DNA of 50,470 nucleotides from Aquimarina sp. RZ0 (GCF_008370685.1 NZ_VTZU01000052.1:1-50470), one strand, 5' to 3'; counted from the stretch's first letter, positions 8,579 to 17,373 are shown. Numbers and translations: made by a program. Notes: generated by a model from the sequence alone, not told the origin.

Positions 8579-9271
8579 TCATCTGTTTATTGCGGTATTG
8601 AAATTTTGAAATTCGTAGGTCATTGCTTGTGAGTAAAGTTGAGTTGCAAGTGTTTCATCTACAGGGTTTTCTTTCTGATACTCAACTAGAAAATTTCCCA
8701 TTGCATACGCTCCGTCAGGATAATCGTTTTCTGTTATCCAAGGCGCATAGAGATTTCCAGATAAGGGAGGGGATAGCTGTGCTCCTAACCAAGCCCATAG
8801 ATACTCACAAGGCATCATCGCTATAAGCGTATAAATAGGAGCTTTGTGGGATGCTACATTAGACTCAAATTCGGAATATTGTTTGCAAACCTTACTTGGG
8901 ACAATTCCTCCTGCATCTCTTACATGCCATACTTTTGGAAACGTTTCATTGTATTTTTGGTAGCTATTATATTTCTTGAGCAGAAATGCTTTAAGAATCG
9001 GATTTGAGGCCTTGCTTTCTGCGACTAGATAATCTTGTTCCCCATTAAAACAATAATAGGCATCAATGACATTAAATCCTCCGTAACTTACAGGGTCAAG
9101 AGTTCCAGTCTTGATTCCTTGAATAAATTCGGTATTCAAAGCTTGATTCGCAATACTTTGGCATGCATTCCACATTTTCCAAAACAAAGAATCTAAAGGA
9201 GGAGGAGCAGTTGATAATTTGTGTTCAGCTAAAAAGCTATTGTCTAATTTTGTAGATCTATTGTTTTTCAT
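8579..9271 (-). CDS. TenA/thiaminase-II-like protein
   Basis: 230 residues from the ATG at 9271, chosen because AGAAGG lies 6-11 bp upstream and the extension to 9346 looks unlike the family. The segments FWKMWNACQSIANQ, FIQGIKTGTLDP, YYCFNGEQDYL and CEYLWAWLG fit the all-helical TenA fold, and YAPWITENDY matches the conserved Y..WI..Y motif. TenA proteins salvage thiamin pyrimidine or are divergent heme-oxygenase-fold proteins of other function. There is no thiamin gene nearby, so thiamin salvage is unproven. The start overlaps the stop of the upstream small broken gene (ATGA), implying cotranscription. Confidence 0.7.
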   Translation of the reverse strand: MKNNRSTKLDNSFLAEHKLSTAPPPLDSLFWKMWNACQSIANQALNTEFIQGIKTGTLDPVSYGGFNVIDAYYCFNGEQDYLVAESKASNPILKAFLLKKYNSYQKYNETFPKVWHVRDAGGIVPSKVCKQYSEFESNVASHKAPIYTLIAMMPCEYLWAWLGAQLSPPLSGNLYAPWITENDYPDGAYAMGNFLVEYQKENPVDETLATQLYSQAMTYEFQNFNTAINR

Positions 9272-9577
9272 ATGGTTACCTTCTTTTTTCTGACATCTCT
9301 TATATCGTGTGTTTGTTTCCCGAAAAGAGCCATGTACACTATGCAAATTGTTTTCTTCTTTTCTTCAAGCCATTCGAGTTGTGATTTAATCCGTTCGATT
9401 AGTTTACTGTCTTGGTCAGTATGTATATCTCTAATTCTATAATTTTCCTTTTCTGGTTGAGTTTTATTCAAAAAATCGTTTATTCCTAAATTAAAAAGGG
9501 CTTGTCCGAACCTTTGGTCATAGTGGTTTATGTTAAGAATTTCTTGGTATTCTTTTTTTAGATTTTATTTTTTCCAT
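9268..9577 (-). pseudogene. Small unknown gene with a 7-A homopolymer frameshift
   Basis: ATG at 9577 reads MEKIKSKK and then leaves frame at a run of seven A (complement of 9553-9559), hitting TAA soon after. Reading one A fewer joins MEKIKSKK to EYQEILNINHYDQRFGQALF and on to a TGA at 9268, giving about 102 residues. Without the frameshift the downstream part has only a TTG start (9471). The YDQRFGQALFN pattern is common in small proteins near phage or polymorphic-toxin genes; its function is unknown to me. It overlaps the preceding broken gene at the start and the TenA-like gene at the end. It could be a decayed gene, a phase-variable one, or a sequencing error. Confidence 0.55.
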
Positions 9578-9829
9578 TCAGCCTCAAATTCATCTTTATC
9601 AATTTGAAAACCCTGAAATTCATTCAAATCCAATACCTGGTCACTAAGACCTCCATAATCATCAAAAGTTTTTCTGAATGATATTTTAATCGGTTTCATT
9701 TTCGTATAATTCAATTTGTCTGGTAGTATATCCATCAGTTCCTATTTCAAAATACCAAACAGATGTACCCCAAGAATCAAATTCATCACCTCTAGTTTCA
9801 TTTCATTTTCACTTGAAATATCTCGTCAT
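9565..9829 (-). pseudogene. Decayed immunity-like gene (DUF6881-like)
   Basis: From ATG 9829 the frame reads MTRYFK, then TGA (9809-9811), K, TGA (9803-9805), then NETRGDEFDSWGTSVWYFEI and GTDGYTTRQIELYENETD before TAA. Sense resumes in another frame as FDDYGGLSDQVLDLNEFQGF and DKDEFEAEW. The order W..YFEI-DGY-RQIE-Y, then L-D..EF, then I..DEFE..W matches DUF6881-type immunity-like proteins of about 90 residues. Two in-frame TGA codons plus a frameshift near 9695 make it a pseudogene. Its last codons overlap the next small broken gene. The assignment rests on motif memory. Confidence 0.55.
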
Positions 9830-9909
9830 TTTAGGAATTTTAAAAATTCTACTCCTGTTATTTTTTTTGAATTTGCTTCTTTTAGCGATATTATCATAAC
9901 TTACTATTT

Positions 9910-10476
9910 TTATTTCGTTTTTAGAGGTATGGTAACACCCAGAGCAAATGCTCCGACATATTGTTCTACCGTAGGCTGAAAGTAATAAGAAAACCCAAGA
10001 TCAACATTATTATTTCGCCCTAATTCTACTCCGAATGAAAAAGGGATATGATAAATAAACCCATTTTTATCGATGTTGGTAAACGCTGTAAGGGTCTCAA
10101 AGTTCCCAATCGAACCACCAACACCAATTTCAACATATGGTGCAAACCAGGGAATTGGAGCTCTTACTCTTGCTTTCCCTCCAAATATAAAGGCTTTAGA
10201 CTCTGCTTTTTCATCTGTTGGATTATCATTGAGATCTTTGCCATCTGACCGAGTCAAAATTAAACCGGCATATGGTCTTAATTCCAACCAGGAATGAACT
10301 TTTAACACAAATTCTCCCTGCATAAAAAATCCTTTATCAACAATCCTATCAACACTTTTATATGGTGCACTCAATCCATATCCAATTTGAGCATTTATTG
10401 ATTTTTCCTTGATAAACTGTGCGTTAGACAGGTTTGCTATAAAAATTAAAAATAGTACAATCAGGCTTTTTTTCAT
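9910..10476 (-). CDS. Outer-membrane beta-barrel protein
   Basis: 188 residues with a clear signal peptide, KKSLIVLFLIFIANLSNAQ. The rest alternates polar and aromatic/hydrophobic residues in strand-like segments (INAQIGYGLSAPYKS, WLELRPYAGLILTRS, FAPYVEIGVGGSIG, VDLGFSYYFQP) and ends VGAFALGVTIPLK. That fits a small 8-stranded barrel of the outer-membrane beta-barrel families of Bacteroidota. No enzymatic motif is visible and the cargo or role is unknown. It stands alone, with about 80 bp to the broken gene downstream. Confidence 0.8.
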   Translation of the reverse strand: MKKSLIVLFLIFIANLSNAQFIKEKSINAQIGYGLSAPYKSVDRIVDKGFFMQGEFVLKVHSWLELRPYAGLILTRSDGKDLNDNPTDEKAESKAFIFGGKARVRAPIPWFAPYVEIGVGGSIGNFETLTAFTNIDKNGFIYHIPFSFGVELGRNNNVDLGFSYYFQPTVEQYVGAFALGVTIPLKTK

Positions 10477-10640
10477 AATATGTTATATTGTTTACTATGG
10501 ATGTCATAGCACAATAAAATGTTACTTTTTTTTTAGATTTTTTTATATTTTATAATGTCGAAGTATGGCAGCAGCAGCAGTAACTGGTTTAAGACCTCAA
10601 ACTTGTTGTTTCTGCAAAAACTCTTATGATCAGAATATTA

Positions 10641-10910
10641 TCATTCGTTTTTATACACTACGGAGTTTATACTAACACTCGTTTTTGATAAATAATCGTG
10701 ATTTCTATTTTTTACAAACAAAAATGAAATTTTATCAAATGATATTAATCTGTAAAAGGTACACGCAATGATATCAGAATTTTTAGCTTTTTCTTCATTC
10801 ATTTTAGTTATAAATTTGCGAACTGTTTTCTGAAATTTAATTTCCATAATTGTATAATATATTATATAGGTTCCAAATATCAGGAGGTATCCAGGAATTG
10901 TAAAAAACAC
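10641..10910 (-). CDS. Small putative membrane protein, unrecognised
   Basis: 89 residues from a GTG; no ATG lies upstream in frame, though the open frame continues up to about 10965 with another hydrophobic stretch (AFIVSFVIGLFI). The N-terminal part is hydrophobic (FFTIPGYLLIFGTYIIYYTI) and the rest is basic. I do not recognise the family. Start, and even expression, are uncertain; it may be a gene fragment, given the decayed genes and the MITE nearby. Confidence 0.35.
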   Translation of the reverse strand: MFFTIPGYLLIFGTYIIYYTIMEIKFQKTVRKFITKMNEEKAKNSDIIACTFYRLISFDKISFLFVKNRNHDYLSKTSVSINSVVYKNE

Positions 10911-11017
10911 TGCGTTGGTACAGTTTATAAAAAGTCCAATAACAAAACTTACAATGAATGCTAAAAGCTCCTAAAAACTAAAACCGAACACCAAATTTAA
11001 CAATTGGATAGATGAAT

Positions 11018-11236
11018 TCACCACAATAGAGTCTCTACTTTTTCTAATTTCTCTCTTTCAGCAGTTACCTTTTTTGTGATCTCAATAAATGTGCTCGTAT
11101 CTATATTTCGTTTTTTCACCTCAAATTCGTTGGCTTTTATTGCTGCTAGCTTATACTTTTTCTTTTCTACATTTAATATTTTTATTAATTCTTTGTCAAT
11201 CCGTTGAGACATCTCACCTAGAAACTCTTCTTTCAT
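11018..11236 (-). CDS. Small coiled-coil-like protein, unrecognised
   Basis: 72 residues starting with ATG, rich in Lys and Glu (VEKKKYKLAAIKANEFEVKK), predicted helical from composition. No signal peptide and no known motif. Its start lies 15 bp from one end of a 162-bp mobile-looking repeat, so any promoter would be inside or beyond that repeat. It could be a surviving fragment. Confidence 0.35.
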   Translation of the reverse strand: MKEEFLGEMSQRIDKELIKILNVEKKKYKLAAIKANEFEVKKRNIDTSTFIEITKKVTAEREKLEKVETLLW

Positions 11237-11251
11237 TCCAGTTTTTGTATT

Positions 11252-11413
11252 ATACGATTTATAACTAAAAATTTCGCATATTCATCGTTTCTTTTTCCTT
11301 TCTACTTCGTTTAAAAAATAAACCGTAGCTATAGCTATGCTTGATTTTTTTGCCTTGCATAAAGAAAAAATAATTCAATGAATTTATACGAATTTTTTAA
11401 TCACAAATCGTAT
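11252..11413. repeat. 162-bp MITE-like repeat, copy 1
   Basis: Begins ATACGATTT and ends AAATCGTAT, inverted relative to each other; the interior carries TAGCTATAGCTA at the centre of a long imperfect hairpin. Two further copies of exactly the same length lie at 25469-25630 and 42901-43062, nearly identical throughout. There is no ORF inside. An extra outward-facing end sequence, ATACGATTTGTCACAATAAA, follows at 11415, as if part of another copy had been joined on. Confidence 0.85.
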
Positions 11414-11450
11414 AATACGATTTGTCACAATAAAAAGTTATTATATTTTG

Positions 11451-12190
11451 TCATTTGTTTTTTTCAGATATAACTAATTTTTCAATTTCTGATAGCCGAT
11501 CAGATAGTAATTTTAGTAATAGATTTTCTTTCTCAAGTTTTTCAATTTTTTCAAGAAGATTCATATCCATTTCGGCTTGCTTTACCCCATTTTTTTCAAA
11601 TTCATTTGCTGAAGGAATTCCGGGAAGATGACTTTTTTTATTAATAAATTTTTCTACCTCTTTAATACTCATTAATTGGTAGTTTTCTTTGAAAACATAA
11701 TCTGGAGCAGGAACATTCAAATCTATTATTACTTCCTCTGCATGAATAGTACCTTTTACAGTTAACTTCGTATCTGGGTTTCCTGTTCCGATTCCAACAT
11801 TTCCTGATTTATTGATCAAAGAAATATTCCCATTTTTATTTACTATTAGTGGCATTGTATTGGAAGTTCCACTATACACATAAAAATCCCCAGAACTAAC
11901 ATCATAACCAGAATTATTTGCGTGTGCAACTCCTAATCTAATCTGTTCATTACTTGCTGGCGTTTCAAATCGAACCTCTGGCCATTGAGACGAAGAAATC
12001 TTAAAATATTGACGCCTATTTAAATTTCCAATTCTGGCATCCCCATTTACATCTAAAAGTTTTGAAGGTGAGTTGTTCCAATGCCTACATTTCCACTTTG
12101 TTTAAATATTGTCCCATTAATAGTTTGATCTTATGCATTTATACCAAAAATAATTACTAGTAACACGAGTACAGATAACACTTTTTTCAT
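11451..12190 (-). pseudogene. Broken fibre-like exported-protein gene
   Basis: ATG at 12190 reads MKKVLSVLVLLVIIFGINA, a signal peptide, and then TAA (12131-12133) where related proteins have Gln (CAA). The same frame continues with SGNVGIGTTH, shifts near 12064-12078, and is then open to 11451: LLDVNGDARIGNLN, GNVGIGTGNPDTKLTVKGTI, PDYVFKENYQLMSI, HLPGIPSANEFEKNG and a C-terminal coiled coil. The intact relative at 44409-45272 shares PDYVF, HLP.IPSA.E and LLEKIE and stands before RHS genes. One nonsense change and one frameshift make this copy non-functional unless internally restarted (GTG at 11879). The family is Bacteroidota exported fibre-like proteins, role unproven. Confidence 0.8.
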
Positions 12191-12256
12191 TTTATTCTGA
12201 TTTATTTATTAGTAGATATTTTATTCTTAAAAGTTTACTGTCACAAAATTTAGAGC

Positions 12257-12353
12257 AAACTACTTCGGGGCAAGCTCACGAGGCATTTATTGAAAAAAAC
12301 ATTTCGATTTCGAGGCAAATCTGGGAGCATTTAAATCTCGATTATCGAGTAAA
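12257..12353. repeat. Dispersed intergenic repeat, copy A
   Basis: The repeat runs from AAACTACTTCGGGGCAAGCT to CTCGATTATCGAGTAAA and contains the hairpin CTCGATTATCGAG. Three more copies occur at 25690, 35086 and 37478. This copy lies between the start of the broken fibre gene and the 3' end of the GNAT gene. Confidence 0.8.
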
Positions 12354-12389
12354 ATCAAATCAGAATTGGCAGTTAGAAGAAAGTGCATT

Positions 12390-12929
12390 CTATGTATTCC
12401 ACTCTGTTTCTAGTATTGCATATTCATAAGTATCGGACCAACCTGATTTAAGAGGCAATACTTTTCTTTTAAGTCCTTCTCTAACCATACCTGTTTTTTC
12501 CAATACTTTGACAGATCCAATATTATCTACAGCACATCCTGCTTCAATTCTATGAAGTCCAATTTTTTCAAATCCAAATTCAAGAATAGCTTTGGTAGCC
12601 TCTGTAGCATATCCTCTGAACCAAAAGTCAGGAAACAATTTATACCAGATCATACCGATTCTATATTTAGGGTTACCAATCTTCAATGATATTAAGCCTA
12701 ATAACTCATTTTCATTCATTTTTTTTATCGCAAATACAAATTCATTTTTCAATCTTCTGTTGTCTATCCATTCTTCTAGATAAACCTGTGTAACCTCTAT
12801 ATTAGTAGGAATCCCTAATGTGTTATATTGATCTACTTTTGGAATTGATAATAGTTTATGAATTGTAACCAGATCAGCGGGTACTACTTCGTGGAGTTGC
12901 AATCTATTTGTATCTATTTTTTCTACCAT
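12390..12929 (-). CDS. GNAT-family N-acetyltransferase (RimJ/RimL type)
   Basis: 179 residues, the usual length. DTNRLQLHEVVPADLVTIHK is the standard RimJ/RimL opening. IGMIWYKLFPDFWFRGYATE holds the acetyl-CoA pyrophosphate-binding loop (RGYATEA), and GLHRIEAGCAVDNIGSVKVL EKTGM is the conserved second half (C-terminal ..N..S..vleK.GM). Such enzymes transfer acetyl from acetyl-CoA to an N-terminal amine or a small amine. The substrate cannot be deduced. It is intact, while the next gene downstream on the same strand is broken. Confidence 0.9.
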   Translation of the reverse strand: MVEKIDTNRLQLHEVVPADLVTIHKLLSIPKVDQYNTLGIPTNIEVTQVYLEEWIDNRRLKNEFVFAIKKMNENELLGLISLKIGNPKYRIGMIWYKLFPDFWFRGYATEATKAILEFGFEKIGLHRIEAGCAVDNIGSVKVLEKTGMVREGLKRKVLPLKSGWSDTYEYAILETEWNT

Positions 12930-13223
12930 TCACACAAAATTACCCATAAAAAATATATCTATCCAGATAGTACACATATAATATTAAAAAAATAATTGTG
13001 TGAAGTTATTAACAAACCCACACTTAAACTAAAAGATTAACCTTTTGTCGACAAAACTAAGCACAACAATATAACACAGATTAAAAAAGTAGTAAAAAAC
13101 CTACTTGTTAACAATTATAGGTGAAGGCATAAGAGGTAAGCAGCAAACAAAATACGTCATAAAACATTAATAATCACTAAATTAGCTTAAAAAATTACCC
13201 AAAACCCCAAATAACATTTTTAT

Positions 13224-13529
13224 ATGAAAGCCGCCCCAGCTTATCTCACAGTCATTGCCATATTTTCGTCAAGTATTATTTTATCACAAAAAAGTAGCAA
13301 TCATCATACTGAAAAAATGATTTTAGAAGATCAATCATTTCAGTCGATACATCATACTTTGAAAAAACAAGAAGACACTACCAGTCATTTTGCACCTGTG
13401 AGGAATAAAAAATTAACATCAAATATTAGCTCACAAAAAACAGAAAGCTCTAATACAAATAACATGAATAAAACAACTTTGGATCCTGCTGAAAAATTGA
13501 TTCCTAGAACGACCTTAGATTTTTTTTAG
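13224..13529 (+). CDS. Small secreted protein, unrecognised
   Basis: 101 residues with a signal peptide (MKAAPAYLTVIAIFSSSIIL, cleavage near LSQ). The mature part is polar and Ser/Thr/Asn/His-rich, probably unstructured, with no cysteines and no repeat. No family is recognised. A strong hairpin terminator follows 47 bp after the stop, which supports a real transcript. It may act in the periplasm or outside. Confidence 0.55.
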   Translation: MKAAPAYLTVIAIFSSSIILSQKSSNHHTEKMILEDQSFQSIHHTLKKQEDTTSHFAPVRNKKLTSNISSQKTESSNTNNMNKTTLDPAEKLIPRTTLDFF

Positions 13530-13576
13530 AATAATAAAGCATCTTTTTTGTAAATAATATAATTGTTCCTTACCCG

Positions 13577-13615
13577 AAAAGCTCCTGATAGTACGCATCT
13601 ATATTGGGAGCTTTT
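13577..13615. terminator. Bidirectional terminator between convergent genes
   Basis: AAAAGCTCC (13577-13585) pairs with GGAGCTTTT (13607-13615), with A run before and T run after, so it can serve the small secreted protein on plus and the phosphoesterase on minus. It touches the stop codon of the minus-strand gene. Confidence 0.8.
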
Positions 13616-16600
13616 TACAAGTTTATTCCCAGACCAAAAGTAAATCGTAATCCATCAGTACTATGAAATAGTCCTAATTGCCCTGAAAGAGCATCTACAG
13701 CATTGATCCACACTCCTCCTCCTATAGAATCATGCCAACGATCAGAATCTTCCTCATCAAACCATACACGCCCATAATCATAGCCTCCAAATACACCAAG
13801 TTGTAAGGGTAACAATCCTGTTTTAAACCTATTAAAACTGTACCGCAGATCTGCGCTAAATACAGCAGCCTTGTCCCCGGTAAAACGTTCTTCTCTAAAG
13901 CCTCTTAAACTATTAGCACCTCCCAAAGTAGCCGCTTGATAAAATTCAAAACCATCTCCAATTATAAATTGAGCATTTACAGCTGTTTTTAATACAAGTT
14001 TTCTGTTTTTTGTAATTGCATTATAAAACCCTAATCTTGGGCGCACATATCCAAAAGTATTGTCTGTATTATTAATATTTACCTTAGAACCACCATGTAA
14101 TGTGAATATCATCCCTCGTGTGGGATTAGCTCCATTATCAAAACTCTTATATGCATATTTTATATCTATACCTGTAAAAAACTTTCTGTTAAAAAAATCA
14201 GAATCCGCAACGACCATTTCCAGACCTGATGTAATAAATCGCTCCTGAGAATCCTGAACCTCTACACCTTCATAAGATCCTGTAATAGAAAAATCACTTC
14301 CGTAAAAGCTTTTTTTAATCAATCCTATGGACAGCGACCATATACTAGTTTTTACTCTATTAAAATCCAGACCAACTATAGTATCATTATTAATTGAATT
14401 ATTACCAAATCCAAAAAAGTTTTGCGCATAATTTTCACTAGTATACTTACCTCCTACTGTCAGGTTCCAATTACCGATAGCATTTACAAACTCTCCAGTA
14501 TACGATGCATCATAGCCTTCTGTAGCAAAATAATATGCTGCTTTTATAATATGTTTACTTTGATAAGGAGCATTATTAAAACCTCTTATGGTATACGCAT
14601 CAGTTACATTCACATTAAATCCATCATCAGGATTAAATCCTATTAATGGTGTTAAAGTATTTGTTCTATCAATATACTTATTCATATCATAAACATTATG
14701 GCTATAATTATCGCTCAGTATAAATTTTGCAGTTCCTTTTTTCTTTACAGTATTTGATTTTGACTTATGGTCATATACTCGTACTTTCTTCCCATTCTCA
14801 ATAGTATATACATCATTATTCTGACCTCCTACAATTCTGATAAGAATTGGATTCTTTCCTTCTCCTTTTACCACAAACTGATCATCTTCGTCTAATCCAT
14901 AAATCCATATTTCTTTAGTCTCTTTGGATACTATGGTTCTTTTATAAAAAGGTTTCTTTACGGTAGTCGTCTTTATCCTTGAAATTGTTATCTGTGTCTG
15001 ATCATCTTGTCTTACGATTTCAAAAAAATCATCCTTATCGGTACCTTTAATAATAACTTGTTTAGAAAGATATTTGTAATAGCGCTCTGCAATATCTTCT
15101 AAAATATCTCTCCTACTTCTCAAAAACTTTTTAATTCTTTCTACAGTATCGTCTTGTAATTCTGAAGGTAAGTTGTTAAAAGCTTTATCTATAGAAGCAT
15201 CGCTAAGGTTATCTTTTATAAAACTAGCTTGTTCCAACCAGATACGCTTACCAGATTTTTGTGTAAAAGCTCTATCTAATCGTATACCTGCTTCATTAAT
15301 CCATCTTATATTTTTTAGCTTTTCATCATATACCTGAAATTTTCTGGTAATTGGAACAATAAACTTAATCAGTCCCAGAAGTCCTCCGTCATAATTAGAA
15401 AACACTTGATCTCTATCTTTGGGCACTGGTCTATAAAATTTTCCTTCATCTGTATCAAAACGAGACCACCTCCATTGGTCAGAATGCCTATCCCAATCTC
15501 CCAAAAGCATATCAAATAGCCTGGTGCGTATATAATGCTCTTCATCCATCTGGTATTCCTCATCTTTTCTCAAATTCTTAATCAAATCATCTGTTCCCTC
15601 TATATCATCTGGTGTTCCAAAAGAGGCTACACTCTTATGTTCTTTTCCCGGACGTTCTTCGAGAAAATAAATTTCGTCACCAAAATCTTTATTATAGTTT
15701 CCCAGTGCTGGATGTTTAGGAATATAATATACTTTCGGATTGGCATGATATACATCTATAGCATCCGCCAGTCCTCCCACAATCAGAAAAGCATAAGGAT
15801 AACTAGAAGTATAAAAATCAGAAAGTAATTCTTCGGTAAGGGTATCATCAAAACTGTCTTCTAAATAGGTGTCCTTAAAAGCTCCTTTTTGCAAAAACTG
15901 CGTTACACTCTTTCTCATAGCCCTAAGACTATATCTTTTTCCTTCTTTATCCAAAAGTCTTAATGATCTGGTAACTTGCCCTCCTCCTCTTCTTTCTATA
16001 GTAAAACCGCCCATTAACGTATCCAGAGTGGCAACAGGTATTTTTATATCTGTTCCGTACACCTGTCTGTAATGATCACCCCAAAGCGTTTTAAAAAATT
16101 TAGATTTTTCTGTTTCTTCTTTTCTGTAAATAGATGCTGAAGTTTCTGTTTTAAAAGAATTTGTAAGACCTTCTGTATCATATTCTTCAGGTTTTTTATG
16201 CACTTCTTTTTGATACACTAACTTTGAAACTCCTTGTTCTCGACCATAGAATCGAACATTAGATGATCCATCAGTAAATATATCCAAAACGGCAACACCT
16301 TGCCCGGGATAAGAGAACAAACCATCATTACCTAAAGAGGCTGCAGTAACTTTAGAGCCCGATCCGGACACAATCTGTTTTAGTCCTTTATTATCTATAT
16401 ATTGCAGGGAATGCTCGTGCCCTGATGCAAAAATAATTCGTTCATTTTCTCTTGAGATAGTAATCAAACGTCTCATCAGTTTATTGTAACGTTCGTTGTA
16501 TCTATCTTGTGGCGACACTCCTCCCTGAGAAAGAATTTGCGTTGCCAATGATCCTAAAATTGGTAATGGAATTTTCTTCTTAAGTGGAAAAATATGACTT

Positions 16601-17319
16601 TTAAAACTAAATTTACCACCATGTATACCATTGGTAAACATAGGATGATGCATGGCTACTACAATCGTCTTTCCATTATGTTTTTTAAGCTCTCCTCCCA
16701 ACTCATTCAAAAACTTTTCTCTTGTTTTTATTTCGCAATTATCATTAATTGTAGGATTCTTGTTCCAATTAGCCAAGTACCATTGCGTATCCAAAATTAT
16801 TAATTGAATCTGCTTATTTACTTCAATACTTTCTATCGGACATCCTTTTGAAGGTAAAAAAGATTGTTTATTCTTTAATTTTTTTTGTATATATTTTTCT
16901 TGTCGTTTTAATCCTTTTACTCCATTAGCATACCAATCATGATTTCCGGGAATAAAAACTACATTACCATTAAATTTATCTGCGACAGCTATTTGCACAT
17001 CTATTCTATGCTCTGATACGGTTCTCTCAGAATCGTTTTTATCCGGCATTCCCTTTTGGTAAATATTATCCCCCAGAAACAATAAATAATCATCATTGGT
17101 TTCCTCTTTATGTATAATATCTCTTAAAACTTCTAAACCTTGAGTACTTTCATTTAGGTTCGCTCCACCAGCATCTCCTAGTAAATAAAACGATTTTTCT
17201 ATTTGCTTATTCGGCAATTTTTCAGGGAAGTTTTCGTTTAAATATTGTGGGGTATATAATGCACAAGAATTACATAAGGATGCTACAATTAGGATAACAA
17301 TCAGTATATTTTTATTCAT
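13615..17319 (-). CDS. Calcineurin-like phosphoesterase fused to an Omp85-type barrel (lipoprotein signal)
   Basis: 1234 residues from ATG 17319, preferred over 17331 because it gives the compact signal MNKNILIVILIVASLCNSC with a lipobox-like end at Cys19. The metallophosphoesterase domain (about 45-330) has GDAGG, FLGDNIY, PGNHDW (125-129), MHHPMF (224-225) and GHEHS (300-303), all five metal-site blocks. A middle part of about 500 residues with many charged residues (RTRLFDMLLGDWDRHSDQWR) follows. The C-terminal third is a barrel of the BamA/TamA surface-antigen type, with GGANSLRGFREERFTGDKAA and a final aromatic-rich strand (FTFGLGINL). The inferred location is the outer membrane. The phosphoester substrate is unknown. 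It is divergent from the HD-PycTM gene, with starts about 55 bp apart. Confidence 0.85.
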   Translation of the reverse strand: MNKNILIVILIVASLCNSCALYTPQYLNENFPEKLPNKQIEKSFYLLGDAGGANLNESTQGLEVLRDIIHKEETNDDYLLFLGDNIYQKGMPDKNDSERTVSEHRIDVQIAVADKFNGNVVFIPGNHDWYANGVKGLKRQEKYIQKKLKNKQSFLPSKGCPIESIEVNKQIQLIILDTQWYLANWNKNPTINDNCEIKTREKFLNELGGELKKHNGKTIVVAMHHPMFTNGIHGGKFSFKSHIFPLKKKIPLPILGSLATQILSQGGVSPQDRYNERYNKLMRRLITISRENERIIFASGHEHSLQYIDNKGLKQIVSGSGSKVTAASLGNDGLFSYPGQGVAVLDIFTDGSSNVRFYGREQGVSKLVYQKEVHKKPEEYDTEGLTNSFKTETSASIYRKEETEKSKFFKTLWGDHYRQVYGTDIKIPVATLDTLMGGFTIERRGGGQVTRSLRLLDKEGKRYSLRAMRKSVTQFLQKGAFKDTYLEDSFDDTLTEELLSDFYTSSYPYAFLIVGGLADAIDVYHANPKVYYIPKHPALGNYNKDFGDEIYFLEERPGKEHKSVASFGTPDDIEGTDDLIKNLRKDEEYQMDEEHYIRTRLFDMLLGDWDRHSDQWRWSRFDTDEGKFYRPVPKDRDQVFSNYDGGLLGLIKFIVPITRKFQVYDEKLKNIRWINEAGIRLDRAFTQKSGKRIWLEQASFIKDNLSDASIDKAFNNLPSELQDDTVERIKKFLRSRRDILEDIAERYYKYLSKQVIIKGTDKDDFFEIVRQDDQTQITISRIKTTTVKKPFYKRTIVSKETKEIWIYGLDEDDQFVVKGEGKNPILIRIVGGQNNDVYTIENGKKVRVYDHKSKSNTVKKKGTAKFILSDNYSHNVYDMNKYIDRTNTLTPLIGFNPDDGFNVNVTDAYTIRGFNNAPYQSKHIIKAAYYFATEGYDASYTGEFVNAIGNWNLTVGGKYTSENYAQNFFGFGNNSINNDTIVGLDFNRVKTSIWSLSIGLIKKSFYGSDFSITGSYEGVEVQDSQERFITSGLEMVVADSDFFNRKFFTGIDIKYAYKSFDNGANPTRGMIFTLHGGSKVNINNTDNTFGYVRPRLGFYNAITKNRKLVLKTAVNAQFIIGDGFEFYQAATLGGANSLRGFREERFTGDKAAVFSADLRYSFNRFKTGLLPLQLGVFGGYDYGRVWFDEEDSDRWHDSIGGGVWINAVDALSGQLGLFHSTDGLRFTFGLGINL

Positions 17320-17373
17320 AAATGGGTACATTCACTTTTTTTTAATTAATTTGGTTATTGAAATAATTACGCT

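Noticed and set aside
9716..9979. Plus-strand 87-codon ORF
   Set aside because: It is the complement of the decayed immunity-like gene and of the end of the barrel gene.
10565..10675. Plus-strand ORF starting with an Ala-rich run (ATGGCAGCAGCAGCAG)
   Set aside because: Only about 36 codons, no family resemblance, and antisense to another weak ORF at its end.
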